The position numbers and the translations under genes were made by a program. Shown one piece after another: positions 10,463 through 22,524 of a stretch of 64,000 nt of DNA. Below the pieces are notes generated by a model. The model ran no database searches, was not told where the DNA came from, and worked only from the letters and a program-made list of their open reading frames with translations. The DNA is from Lathyrus oleraceus. Taxonomy: Eukaryota; Streptophyta; Magnoliopsida; Fabales; Fabaceae. The DNA is taken from contig NC_066579.1 of assembly GCF_024323335.1 (NCBI RefSeq), forward strand, positions 128,949,854 through 129,013,853, read 5' to 3'. Each line of letters opens with the position of its first letter. The first letter of the stretch is position 1.

Positions 10463-12885
10463 CTAAGACTCCGCTCGGAGCTCCTCTTCATCCTCTTCTT
10501 CTTCTTCTCCCCCCAGCTCCTCCTCCACTTCAAACGGGCAGATGATCTCACCATCCCGGACGCAGCAGTTATAGGCCGACCCTTCCGTCACCAACTCAGG
10601 GTTCAGAAGCCCGAGCTGCTCGACAGCATTGTCGAAACCCTCTTTGAAGCAGGCCACAAGATCTTGGTTGAGAGTCCGAATATGCCCTAGCAGCTCACCG
10701 CGCGAGCCAAAGGCGCGTTCCTCCTCGGTCTCATCTGCCAGAGGACGGACCTTTCCCTCGAGAGACTCAACCTGAGCCCGTAGGTAGGCGTTGTCCTCGG
10801 TCAGCTTCTGATGGTCGACCACCTGCTCTTCCAGGCTCGCCTTAGCAGCCTTCAACTGGTCCCTCTCCCTTTCCACCTCCTCCAGCTTCTGGCGCAGCCC
10901 TTCCTGCAGCTGATGCTCTTCTTTGTAGTCCGACAGATCTTGAGATAGTCTTTCCTTCTCTGTCCGAACCTGCAAAAGGGCTTCCTCCAGCGAGGCGGTG
11001 GAGACCGAAGTGTCGGTCAGAACCATGGCCGTCTCCATCACCCGGATGACGGCAGCAATATCCCTGGCCAGATCTTTCCTCCGGGCAGCAACATCCTGGT
11101 CCAGAATAGCCTTGGCCTCAGGCGCAGGCACAGCAATCGACTCCTCGGCCTTGAAGAACGACCGTTCCACATAGCAGGGAGGCAGAAGATAGCTGCCCGG
11201 TCCATGCGAACCTCCTGGAGACGACCTGGTAAGGGCCCCAGCCGGACGCTTCCGTTTATGGAGGGGAGAAGCCGCTGGCGACGGACTGCTATCAGGAATG
11301 GTGATCGGGTTAAGCCGAGGAGGAGAGGAAGGAATCACGCTCGCCGCCTGCGAGGGACCGACCCCGGCATCGCCAGCAATCTCCGAGACACGGGCCGCAG
11401 TTTTCTTCTTCTTCTTGGGCACCCGGTCAGGAGCGCCGACCTGATTCGCCAGCTTCAGCACCCGATCACGAGCATTGGGCATGGCACCTGCAAATAAATT
11501 ACACACAAACGTTAGCGACCGAAGTCATAAACAGAAATAAAAAGCTAAACAAAGTCTGCCTACTCAATAACGCCAGAGCTTCCTCCTCGGTATCACACTC
11601 GAGCAGAGCCTTCGTATTGATATAACGCGTCTCGGTGATTAGCTCCCCGGCCTCATCCAGGTAGGGCACGCCCTGTCGATTCGCCCAGAACGCCAAGCTG
11701 AAGCTCTGCACGTAATCGACCAGCTTCTTGTACGCGAGCCTATCCTCCTCGCCGAGCATCGCGTACTTGACCCGGTAATGCGCTGTGGAGAGATCGAAAT
11801 GATCACGCTGCCACCTCAGCGGTATCTTCGACATCAGCGTCTCCTCCCCGTTGGGTTCCCGTTGATAGTAGTAGAGAGAGTGAAGGGCAGCCCGGGTAAT
11901 CGGCATCACCACGTACCACCGGCTTTTGAAATGGCAAACAGAATCCTCGTACGTCTTGAACAGACGCACGGGCTGCTTGAAAGAAACCCAACTGTGGCGG
12001 CCACGGGAACCGGACCTCTGGAGATGGAACACGTGGAAGAAGAGAGCCCGGGTGCAACCAATGCCGAGGAACTGGCAAACTAACTCGAATGCCCGCATAA
12101 ATGCGAGGGCATTAGGATGTAGTTGGGACGGCGCCAGCCGGAGCCACTTGAAGACCGACATCTGGAAGGAGCTGAAGGGCAGTCTCATCCCCGCCTCACG
12201 AAAAGCAAATTCATACATGGTGAACTGCTTCCCCGGGAAATGATGACAAATGCGGTCTTCTTCCTTGGGGGCGCAGCAATACCAGTTCGGTGGATCCTCC
12301 CGGTTTATGGCCTCGACCATAGCGTGAGCAGTGATGGCTTCGTCACAGAAGTCTGATTCCTCCTCCAAGGGCTCGTCCGCAACCCAGGAGAAGTCGACCT
12401 GCCCGGAAGAGGAGGCGTGTTCGGTACCATCTCGGACACTCCCATCCCCGACAGGGAGACGAGCGATTGTCGCGTCGTCGGTGGAAGACCCAGAATCTTC
12501 CTTCCTCGGTCGTAAGCGCCCGGTAACACCTGAAACGCAGACAGAAAGAGTGAATTCGACGTCGTATCAAATCCACCCTTCCACCGCAGGCCAAGTGAAA
12601 GGGCGTAGCGGCGACGGACACTAACCGTGCTCAACTCGGTGGCCCGCGCATTCTATGGAGACTGGGCATAAACTTCATACAACCTATGCAAGTGTTGCCC
12701 GGCATATGAAGTTTATGCCCGGTACAGTAGGATCCCAACCCTATTTTCTACCATCTAATATACACCTACAGTCCACTACACTGTCCCTAAGTTAAACCTA
12801 ACCACATTTCTACGAAAATAGCATGCGTTTGACAGAAAACAACAAGGAAAAAGAATGGGTCACAGTGGAAAACCATACCTGACAT
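10463..12885 (-). CDS. Spliced antisense gene of the Tat element (665-aa coiled-coil protein)
   Basis: Three-exon model. Exon 1 ATG at 12885-12883, ending 12879 before GTATGG. Exon 2 12529-11564, between a TTTCAG acceptor and a GTAGGC donor. Exon 3 11487-10463, after a TTTGCAG acceptor, ending in TAG. Introns are 349 and 76 nt. All joins keep one frame, giving 666 codons including the stop. Residues ~105-170 (L-P-F-S-S-F ... Q-L-H-P-N-A ... F-L-G-I) resemble the 'putative gypsy type transposon' domain found in plant antisense ORFs. Residues ~488-576 form a heptad-rich coiled coil. KKKKK (349-353) and KRKRP (402-406) look like nuclear signals; the C-terminus is acidic. Antisense ORFs after integrase are known in Tat elements; their function is not established. 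Splice sites are predicted from sequence only. Confidence 0.8.
12664..12720. repeat. Perfect 16-bp inverted repeat (hairpin) in antisense intron 1
   Basis: 12664-12679 (GGGCATAAACTTCATA) and 12705-12720 are exact reverse complements with a 25-nt loop. The hairpin lies within predicted intron 1 (12530-12878) of the antisense gene. It could aid intron folding, be the relic of a small insertion, or be neutral. Confidence 0.85.
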
Positions 12886-13054
12886 AGTTAAGTTGAAAAG
12901 GTACGGTGGTGTCCGAGCAGAAGACGGTGGTTCAGATAGGAGGACGGGCGGAGACGGCGGTCCAGACGGTTGAGAGAGCAAACGAGAGAGAATGTGGAGA
13001 ACTCCGATGAACGCGTGAGCAAAAAGAAAAAGTGGAAATGAAGTTACTCAACCC

Positions 13055-13064
13055 CCTTTTATAG
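13055..13064 (-). promoter_or_regulatory. TATA box of the antisense gene
   Basis: On the minus strand this reads CTATAAAAGG, a strong TATA match, 170 bp upstream of the proposed ATG at 12885. That spacing would leave a 5' leader of about 140 nt. It lies outside the LTR, so the antisense gene would have its own promoter. Confidence 0.65.
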
Positions 13065-13426
13065 GGCTTGGCACGTGGACCAACACCCTAGGTCATCATT
13101 GCCTAGCCTGCCTACGCCGTCTTTGCACGCGAAACGAAGCGACCCCACTAATTCTGAGACACGTCTGTCAAAGATGAGAAGCTGAAACGACCCGAGCACC
13201 TATCCGTCTCCTCGACTCACCAAGACGCCACCTCCCCGCGTCATACCCACGTTTACTACAAGGAAGGCGCAGATCAACCGATCACCTCCATCCCCGACAT
13301 TCCCGAAGAAAGGGTCGGTCATGAACAGGTCTGGTACGACCTCGCCTGTCTAACGATCAAGCTTCCCCATCGTCTCGGGGAACCCTTAGTTGAAACATAA
13401 GTCATCCCTCTGGCTCAGAGACTCGA
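13065..13426. other. Non-coding region between antisense promoter and polypurine tract
   Basis: About 360 bp with no credible coding frame. It would serve as the upstream region of the antisense gene and as 3' untranslated sequence of the sense transcript. No repeats or motifs recognised. Confidence 0.5.
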
Positions 13427-13439
13427 CTTGGGGGGCTCC
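13427..13439 (+). other. Polypurine tract of the Tat element
   Basis: CTTGGGGGGCTCC immediately before the second LTR (13440). A G-rich run touching the 3' LTR is where plus-strand DNA synthesis would be primed. Confidence 0.75.
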
Positions 13440-14039
13440 TGTTCCGGACTGGGCCATGACCCTAGGCACGGGACGGCCCAATGCTCGCCAAGCCCACATC
13501 CAAACGACCATGTCCACACGACCACGAGGATACGTCAGGTGGACGACAGTCCGCCCGACGAACGGCTCCCCGGCCCCATAAACACGTGTCGGACAGCGAG
13601 CGGGTCCTCCTCATACGATCTCCATCCACTCACCGTCAACCCACGTCGCGGGCACCTCAGTTGTGTCGGGCAGAGCCCTAACGGCATCCCACTCACCACG
13701 TCACCCAACTCCCCTATATTGTCGCCTTAGGGATAGGGGCAGTTGGACCCGGGGGCAGACTTTGGTCTAGGTCTTAACGCTTCTTACGCGTCCCCTGGCA
13801 GCTCCTCCTTGGGCCTAGCTAATCCAGCCCATTAGGAGCCTTGGCCCAGCGCTGGGGGCTCACTATAAATACCCCTTTCATGGCAAAGGGGCAGGTATTC
13901 TAACTCACACTCTGATAACCTCATTCTGTACCTTTTCTGACTTAAGCATTGGAGCACCTTGCAGGTACACCCCCCTCTCATTTCATTCTCCGGCCCATTA
14001 ACCAAGACCGTGGAAGGCCCTCCTGATCAGGTGAGATCA
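13440..14039 (+). repeat. Shared middle LTR of the Tat chain
   Basis: 600-bp LTR matching 4500-5099, with a TATA box at 13863-13871. It is the 3' LTR of the left element. Because a primer site and leader follow it, it is also the 5' LTR of the truncated right copy. Confidence 0.95.
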
Positions 14040-15222
14040 GTGGCGCCGTCTGTGGGAACGGGGTTTCCCCGGTGGTAGAATGTGGTGTCGTGCGGTAGGC
14101 CCATAGGACGCTATGTAGCTCCTCAACCCATGCCCTCTTTGCCTCGCCGAGTCTGCGTTTGAGGCCACGTAAGATTACCCTGTTGGCCGCCTCTGCCTGC
14201 CCGTTCGTCTGCGGATGCTCGACAGACGTGAAATGCTGTGTGGTGCCCAGGCTGGCGATGAAGTCCTGGAATCCTCCGTCCGTGAACTGTGTCCCGTTGT
14301 CTGTGACAAGTGCCTGGGGTATACCGAACCGAGCGAGGATGTTGCGTTTGAAGAACCGGAGAATGTTCTGCGCGGTTATTTTAGCCAGTGCCTCCGCCTC
14401 GATCCATTTGGTGAAGTAATCCACCCCGACGATGAGGTATTTATTCTGATATGATCCGGTGACGAAGGGTCCGAGGATGTCCATGCCCCACCACGCGAAG
14501 GGCCATGGGGAAGACAGTGATTTGAGGTCGTTCGGGGGTGCGAGGTGCATGTCGGCATGTCGTTGGCATTTGTCACATCTTTTGACGTGCTCTTTCGAAT
14601 CGTTTTGCATGGTCGGCCAGTAGTAGCCTGCTCGAAGGGCTTTTCGTGCGAGCGATCGTCCGCCGAGGTGTTGAGCGTTAATTCCCCGGTGTATCTCTCC
14701 AAGTATGTCGGGGACTTTCTCTTCCTCGACGCATTTGAGTAGTGGGATGGAGAATCCTCTCCGGTAGAGTTTGCCTTCGAGGAGTACGTACGAGCATGCG
14801 CGTCGTTTGACAGTGGTCGCCTCTTTCGGGTCAGCCGGGAGTTCGTCTCGTGTGAGGTAATTGTAGATGGGTGTCATCCAACAGTGGGCATCTCCAATAG
14901 CGTTGACCTCGAGTGGAGGCGGTAGTTTGTCGATGCTGGGCCGCGGGAGAATTTCTTGGATTACTGATTTATTCCCACCCTTTTTCCTCGTGCTGGCTAC
15001 GGCCTGTCCTTTTACTGCGGCGTCGTAGCATCGCCGGGCTACTTCGATGTCACCATGGATGGTGACCACACGTCCCAATTTGGTGTAGTATTTCATCTTC
15101 AGGTGGACGGTGGATGGGACCGCAGTGAGTTCGGCCAGTGTCGGGCGTCCAAAGATGCAATTGTAGAGAGACGGACAGTCTACGACCAGGAATTGGATTT
15201 TGACTTCCCTGGCCGTTTCTTG
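14040..15222 (+). mobile_element. Truncated second Tat unit (primer site and leader only)
   Basis: The sequence after the second LTR repeats that after the first at an offset of 8940: primer site 14041-14058, then the inverted protease-integrase insert, cut at 15222. Across 13440-15222 versus 4500-6282 I count three differences (13472, 14125, 15042). The unit ends in satellite at a shared TTTCTTG (15216-15222). The complete insert, not just the LTR, is therefore duplicated, so the insert predates the tandem duplication. Confidence 0.92.
14055..15222 (-). pseudogene. Second inverted protease-integrase segment, truncated
   Basis: Reverse-complement protease-integrase segment equivalent to 5115-6282. 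It includes the protease tail, the RT/RNase H deletion junction, the integrase zinc finger and the catalytic core. One substitution near 15042 changes Ala to Val relative to the first copy. Its upstream (protease) end is replaced by satellite, so the minus-strand open frame starts artificially in satellite sequence near 15297. Confidence 0.92.
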
Positions 15223-18200
15223 AATACATATATTTTTTTGGCAGTTCATTTCATCCCCATCATAACAGAGTACGTTAATTAAATAAATATCATTCAACTA
15301 TAAATTAAAAACAGTTCAGTTTGATGATACACTATTGACAGAATAAGGATTTTTTATAATTACACAAAATCTGCAATTATAGAATAATTATGAAATCGGG
15401 AGAAAAATAGGCCACTCCAAATAGGTGTATCCCCTTTATAGTTTTTTTTTTATTTATAAAAAAATGAAGATAAAGGGTATTTTAAAATTAATTTTTGCCT
15501 AAATTTTTAACCCAGAATCTTTTCACCCCTCTAAATCTAAGTTTATTGTCTAACAAAACTTGTATGAACACAAAAGAGATATATTACTCACGTTTTAATT
15601 CTGGTTCTAAAATCACAACGATATAACTCTAGACAATATAAATCCGCAGATATATCATACCATTATAGTTTTCGATTTAGTAATGTCAATACATATAACA
15701 ATTTAATTTGGGTTCATTTTATTGGAAAAATCTTAACCCCTCTTTCTAAATTTATTGTAAGTGTATTATTAAAATTGAGTAGAGCACAAAAGCCAATATA
15801 TTATGAACCTATGATACAGGTTAATAAAAAACAATTAAACAATGTTTTTTAATGTAAATCCTTACATATGGTTATTTCTTGAATACATATATTTTTTTGG
15901 CAGTAAATTTCATCCCCATCATAACAGAGTACGTTAATTAAATAAATATCATTCAACTATAAATTAAAAACAGTTCAGTTTAATGATACACTATTGACAG
16001 AATAAGGATTTTTTATAATTACACAAAATCTGCAATTATAGAATAATTATGAAATCGGGAGAAAAATAGGCCACTCCAAATAGGTGTATCCCCTTTATAG
16101 TTTTTTTTTATTTATAAAAAAATGAAGATAAAGGGTATTTTAAAATTAATTTTTGCCTAAATTTTTAATCCAGAATCTTTTCACCCCTCTAAATCTAAGT
16201 TTATTGTCTAACAGAACTTGTATGAACACAAAAGAGATATATTACTCACGTTTTAATTCTGGTTCTAAAATCACAACGATATAACTCTAGACAATATAAA
16301 TCCGCAGATATATCAGACCATTATAGTTATCGATTTAGTAATGTCAATACATATAACAATTTAGTTTGGGTTCATTTTATCGAAAAAATCTTAACCCCTC
16401 TTTCTAAATTTATTGTAAGTGTATTATTAAAATTGAGTAGAGCACAAAAGCCAATATATTATGAACCTATGATACAAGTTAATAAAAAACAATTAAACAA
16501 TGTTTTTTAATGTAAATCCTTACATATGGTTATTTCTTGAATACATATATTTTTTGGCAGTTCATTTCATCCCCATCATACGTTAATTAAATAAATATCA
16601 TTCAACTATAAATTAAAAACAGTTCAGTTTGATGATACACTATTGACAGAATAAGGATTTTTTATAATTACACAAAATCTGCAATTATAGAATAATTATG
16701 AAATCAGGAGAAAAATAGGCCACTCCAAATAGGTGTATCCCCTTTATAGTTTTTTTTTATTTATAAAAAAATGAAGATAAAGGGTATTTTAAAATTAATT
16801 TTTGCCTAAATTTTTAACCCAGAATCTTTTCACCCCTCTAAATCTAAGTTTATTGTCTAACAGAACTTGTATGAACACAAAAGAGATATATTACTCACGT
16901 TTTAATTCTGGTTCTAAAATCACAACGATATAACTCTAGACAATATAAATCCGCAGATATATCATACCATTATAGTTATCGATTTAGTAATGTCAATACA
17001 TATAACAATTTAGTTTGGGTTCATTTTATCGGAAAAATCTTAACCCCTCTTTCTAAATTTATTGTAAATGTATTATTAAAATTGAGTAGAGCACAAAAGC
17101 CAATATATTATGAACCTATGATACAGGTTAATAAAAAACAATTAAACAATGTTTTTTAATGTAAATCCTTACATATGGTTATTTCTTGAATACATATATT
17201 CTTTTGGCATTTTTTTGGCAGTTCATTTCATCCCCATCATAACAGAGTACGTTAATTAAATAAATATCATTCAACTATAAATTAAAAACAGTTCAGTTTG
17301 ATGATACACTATTGACAGAATAAGGATTTTTTATAATTACACAAAATCTGCAATTATAGAATAATTATGAAATCGGGAGAAAAATAGGCCACTCCAAATA
17401 GGTGTATCCCCTTTATAGTTTTTTTTTTATTTATAAAAAAATGAAGATAAAGGGTATTTTAAAATTAATTTTTGCCTAAATTTTTAACCCAGAATCTTTT
17501 CACCCCTCTAAATCTAAGTTTATTGTCTAACAGAACTTGTATGAACACAAAAGAGATATATTACTCACGTTTTAATTCTGGTTCTAAAATCACAACGATA
17601 TAACTCTAGACAATATAAATCCGCAGATATATCAGACCATTATAGTTATCGATTTAGTAATGTCAATACATATAACAATTTAGTTTGGGTTCATTTTATC
17701 GGAAAAATCTTAACCCCTCTTTCTAAATTTATTGTAAGTGTATTATTAAAATTGAGTAGAGCACAAAAGCCAATATATTATGAACCTATGATACAGGTTA
17801 ATAAAAAACAATTAAACAATGTTTTTTAATGTAAATCCTTACATATGGTTATTTCTTGAATACATATATTTTTTTGGCAGTTCATTTCATCCCCATCATA
17901 ACAGAGTACGTTAATTAAATAAATATCATTCAACTATAAATTAAAAACAGTTCAGTTTGATGATACACTATTGACAGAATAAGGATTTTTTATAATTACA
18001 CAAAATCTGCAATTATAGAATAATTATGAAATCGGGAGAAAAATAGGCCACTCCAAATAGGTGTATCCCCTTTATAGTTTTTTTTTATTTATAAAAAAAT
18101 GAAGATAAAGGGTATTTTAAAATTAATTTTTGCCTAAATTTTTAACCCAGAATCTTTTCACCCCTCTAAATCTAAGTTTATTGTCTAACAGAACTTGTAT

Positions 18201-20033
18201 GAACACAAAAGAGATATATTACTCACGTTTTAATTCTGGTTCTAAAATCACAACGATATAACTCTAGACAATATAAATCCGCAGATATATCAGACCATTA
18301 TAGTTATCGATTTAGTAATGTCAATACATATAACAATTTAGTTTGGGTTCATTTTATCGAAAAAATCTTAACCCCTCTTTCTAAATTTATTGTAAGTGTA
18401 TTATTAAAATTGAGTAGAGCACAAAAGCCAATATATTATGAACCTATGATACAATTAAATAAAAAACAATTAAACAATGTTTTTTAATGTAAATCCTTAC
18501 ATATGGTTATTTCTTGAATACATATATTTTTTTGGCAGTTCATTTCATCCCCATCATACGTTAATTAAATAAATATCATTCAACTATAAATTAAAAACAG
18601 TTCAGTTTGATGATACACTATTGACAGAATAAGGATTTTTTATAATTACACAAAATCTGCAATTATAGAATAATTATGAAATCGGGAGAAAAATAGGCCA
18701 CTCCAAATAGGTGTATCCCCTTTATAGTTTTTTTTTATTTATAAAAAAATGAAGATAAAGGGTATTTTAAAATTAATTTTTGCCTAAATTTTTAACCCAG
18801 AATCTTTTCACCCCTCTAAATCTAAGTTTATTGTCTAACAGAACTTGTATGAACACAAAAGAGATATATTACTCACGTTTTAATTCTGGTTCTAAAATCA
18901 CAACGATATAACTCTAGACAATATAAATCCGCAGATATATCAGACCATTATAGTTATCGATTTAGTAATGTCAATACATATAACAATTTAGTTTGGGTTC
19001 ATTTTATCGAAAAAATCTTAACCCCTCTTTCTAAATTTATTGTAAGTGTATTATTAAAATTGAGTAGAGCACAAAAGCCAATATATTATGAACCTATGAT
19101 ACAAGTTAATAAAAAACAATTAAACAATGTTTTTTAATGTAAATCCTTACATATGGTTATTTCTTGAATACATATATTTTTTTGGCAGTTCATTTCATCC
19201 CCATCATACGTTAATTAAATAAATATCATTCAACTATAAATTAAAAACAGTTCAGTTTGATGATACACTATTGACAGAATAAGGATTTTTTTATAATTAC
19301 ACAAAATCTGCAATTATAGAATAATTATGAAATCAGGAGAAAAATAGGCCACTCCAAATAGGTGTATCCCCTTTATAGTTTTTTTTTATTTATAAAAAAA
19401 TGAAGATAAAGGGTATTTTAAAATTAATTTTTGCCTAAATTTTTAACCCAGAATCTTTTCACCCCTCTAAATCTAAGTTTATTGTCTAACAGAACTTGTA
19501 TGAACACAAAAGAGATATATTACTCACGTTTTAATTCTGGTTCTAAAATCACAACGATATAACTCTAGACAATATAAATCCGCAGATATATCATACCATT
19601 ATAGTTATCGATTTAGTAATGTCAATACATATAACAATTTAGTTTGGGTTCATTTTATCGGAAAAATCTTAACCCCTCTTTCTAAATTTATTGTAAATGT
19701 ATTATTAAAATTGAGTAGAGCACAAAAGCCAATATATTATGAACCTATGATACAGGTTAATAAAAAACAATTAAACAATGTTTTTTAATGTAAATCCTTA
19801 CATATGGTTATTTCTTGAATACATATATTTTTTTGGCATTTTTTTGGCAGTTCATTTCATCCCCATCATAACAGAGTACGTTAATTAAATAAATATCATT
19901 CAACTATAAATTAAAAACAGTTCAGTTTGATGATACACTATTGACAGAATAAGGATTTTTTATAATTACACAAAATCTGCAATTATAGAATAATTATGAA
20001 ATCAGGAGAAAAATAGGCCACTCCAAATAGGTG
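15223..20033. repeat. AT-rich satellite array, right block, with higher-order pattern
   Basis: About 7.3 monomers marked by aggccactcc at 15409, 16068, 16717, 17386, 18045, 18695, 19346 and 20015 (spacings 659, 649, 669, 659, 650, 651, 669). Monomers are nearly identical; length changes come from an 8-9-bp deletion and a ~10-bp duplication of ttttttggca. The 16717-17386 and 19346-20015 monomers share the same private variants, giving a four-monomer period of about 2629 bp. Each monomer has a T-run/A-run segment able to fold (ccctttat ... ataaaggg). The array ends at 20033 inside a monomer, fused to Ogre gag. Confidence 0.95.
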
Positions 20034-21186
20034 GACGTTGTTGCGGTGCAGGAATGGTTACTGCAGCAACCTGTCTATACTGATGCTGATTTCTGTTCGG
20101 CCCTCGGCGGTGCTGAACAGCGCTAGTTTCACCTTCTCTACGGCGAGGTGCCCCAGAGAAAGGTTTCTTTGATGAAGAGGAACCCACATCGTTGATCTTC
20201 CCAGCCTTGATCAAACTCTCGGTTCTTTCACCACAGATTACAACATCAGAGAAGCTTCCAAATGGGCAACTCCCCATTCGGTCCATAAAGACACCCTGCA
20301 GTGTGCCAATGAACATATCAGTCAACTCCCTTTCCAGCATAGGGGGTTGGACCCTGGCAGCAAGTTCACGCCACCTCTGGGCGTATTCTTTGAAACTCTC
20401 ATTATTTTTCTGGCACAGACTCTGCAGCTGAGTCCTGCTCGGTGCCATATCCATGTTGTGCTTGTATTGTCTGAGAAAAGCTTCTCCCAGATCCCTCCAA
20501 CATCGGATAGAATCTCGCTTGAGTTCCATGTACCAATCCAGAGATGCCCCAGATAGGCTATCCTGGAAGAAATACATCCACATTTTCTCGTCATCTGTAT
20601 ATGCCGAGATCTTCCGATAATAGGCCTGCACGTGGGTGCGAGGGCAAGAAGTACCGTTGTACTTGTCGAAGGTGGGCGCTTTGAATTTGTGGGGAATCCT
20701 CAGACCTTCCACTAACCCCATATTCGTGACATCGAACCCAAGAGAGTTCTGGCATTCCATCGCCCTAATTTTCTCAGCCAGGGCATCGACCTTACGATCC
20801 CTATCTTCATTTCTAGCAACATCACCTTCATCCTCTCCCATCATTGTGAACATGTCCTCTTGTCTATCAACAAAAGGAGCTGGATGACGCGCCGGAGCCC
20901 TGGTAGCTCTGACATTAACCTCTGCAGCAAGAGGCTGACCATCAACCCTTATACCCCTGAGTTCTTCTCCAGTGGCGTAACCATAAACAGGAGCAGCAGC
21001 AACGTTGGCATTTTCGAAACCAGGTGGAGCAATAGGTGAACCGTGGTTAGACGCCTGAATAACCGTTTCCTGTCTCTGAACCAAAGCACGGAGCTCCTCC
21101 TGACCCTGAGCAACCCCTTGCATCATCGTCAAAAATTGGGCCATGTTCGCCCTCATCTCAGCCATCTCAGCCTGAACCTGATCCAT
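20034..21186 (-). pseudogene. gag: Ogre gag, N-terminal fragment
   Basis: First ~385 residues of Ogre gag, in frame from the ATG at 21186, identical or nearly so to the two complete copies. It includes the capsid domain but ends just before the glutamine-rich stretch, zinc knuckle and protease. Satellite sequence supplies a few nonsense residues before a stop near 20002. It could in principle still be transcribed from the LTR at 22527-27950, giving a truncated capsid. Confidence 0.9.
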
Positions 21187-22506
21187 GCTTCTTCGCTGAT
21201 TGAGTCTTGTAGAATACCGGTGCGGTCGCTGATCAGCTATCCTGCCTGACACAGGAACCAGAGTGAGAAGTCCGAACCAGAACACCTGTTATGCAACATG
21301 TTATGATTATGATGTTAATGCATATGATGCACATGATAATGATCATTTCTCAGGCCTTCAAAGAGTCTGATTCATCTTCGAAAAAAGCAATCTGCAGCAA
21401 CGGCACAGTATACCAGAGCAATGAGTACCGAGTGAAACCAACAATTTCATCTGTAAATGAGCACCTGGATCTATCAGTGAACAGACTCCGGAATGTACCT
21501 GAGAAATGATATGCATGCAGAGATCATTTTTTTTTTTTTTTTTTTTTTTTTTCAAATTTTTTATTGATTCTTTTTTTTTGTTGATTGCGTTTCTTTTGAA
21601 AAATAAACATGCTATGATGCACATGATGCAGACACGACTGGCAAGCTGTGCATCTCTGAACACAGGATCGAAGCTTCGGCTCGAACTCTGATCACAATCA
21701 TCTGAAACCCAAAGTCAACTGGTCAACTGTCATCTGAGCCCAATCTGAGGAACCGAGTCACCAACGGAGCAACCTTAAATTCAGCCCAGGGGTTCGAAAT
21801 AAACGGAACCCTCTGATCAATACCGGGGTCAAACCTCCGGCGTCCAGAAATAACGATCCATAAATCCGACTTATAAATATGACTCTGATCAACGGAACCA
21901 AAAGTCACCATCAAAGTCACCATCAGAACATGCATCTGTAAGAATCACCCTCCCCTCACAGGTAAATTCTAATCAGGTCATCCTAAGGCGGATAATAGTC
22001 TCGACAATCGGGCAAAGATACTCAATGGGTTTGCCCTTTCGGGTGTGCCATTGTAGCTCCCTTAAGATCGTCTCAACCAAGAATCCGGGAAAGAACGGTC
22101 ACCAGAGTCAATAGTTCAGATGAAGTAACTCAACCAAAGTGGAATACCCACAGAGGCAAGCACTATCAAATGAACCTCGTCCGGCTTGTGGTACATCATA
22201 TTGCCCGGCACATGTTGACCTAACATGAAGGAGGCAACATGAGACCACACTAATCCTAGGTGTATACTCGGGCCTGGGTTTTAGCCCCACTCAGAACACC
22301 CACCCCAAACAGAGGAACCACCTGCACAGAGAACAACTCAATGATAGTATGATGCATGCAAACATAAATGCAAATAATAAATGCAAACAATAAATGAAAT
22401 GAATGCAATAAACAACAACAGATAGCAACCAAAGCCCTAACCTAGAGAGCGCTAGGAGAGACTCGCTTAGGGAAGAAGGACCAGCACAGGTCAACTTCTC
22501 TAGTTG
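21187..22506 (-). other. Ogre 5' leader between primer site and gag (left fragment)
   Basis: About 1.3 kb without a convincing protein. It contains a 26-nt T run at 21527-21552 (A run in the sense strand) that differs in length in the other two copies (28 and 27). Just upstream of gag the sense strand reads ATAACAG followed by an open frame with no ATG for 33 codons, a possible splice acceptor. Confidence 0.7.
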
Positions 22507-22524
22507 TCCCCAGCAGAGTCGCCA
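22507..22524 (-). other. Ogre primer-binding site (tRNA-Arg type)
   Basis: On the minus strand it reads TGGCGACTCTGCTGGGGA, two bases from the LTR. This matches the 3' end of plant tRNA-Arg, the primer known for Ogre elements. It fixes element orientation as minus. Confidence 0.92.

Larger units (their letters stand above)
4500..14039 (+). mobile_element. Non-autonomous Tat-lineage Ty3/gypsy LTR retrotransposon
   Basis: A 9.54-kb element: LTR 4500-5099, primer site 5101-5118, inverted protease-integrase insert 5115-6332, gag 6405-7890, protease-integrase fusion 7891-9980, antisense gene 10463-12885, polypurine tract 13427-13439, LTR 13440-14039. The LTRs begin TG and end CA and differ at one seen position (4532 versus 13472), so insertion or homogenisation is recent. 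Tat-lineage membership is inferred from the gag and integrase style, the primer site and the antisense ORF after integrase, a known Tat feature. RT and RNase H are absent. The left flank is satellite; a target-site duplication cannot be checked because the true right flank is lost. Confidence 0.9.

Noticed and set aside
15223..20033. Satellite monomers as transposon-derived coding DNA
   Set aside because: Every frame is closed by frequent stops and no LTR, primer-site or transposase signature is present.
22507..22524. tRNA gene
   Set aside because: Only the 18 bases complementary to a tRNA 3' end are present, placed beside an LTR; no cloverleaf.
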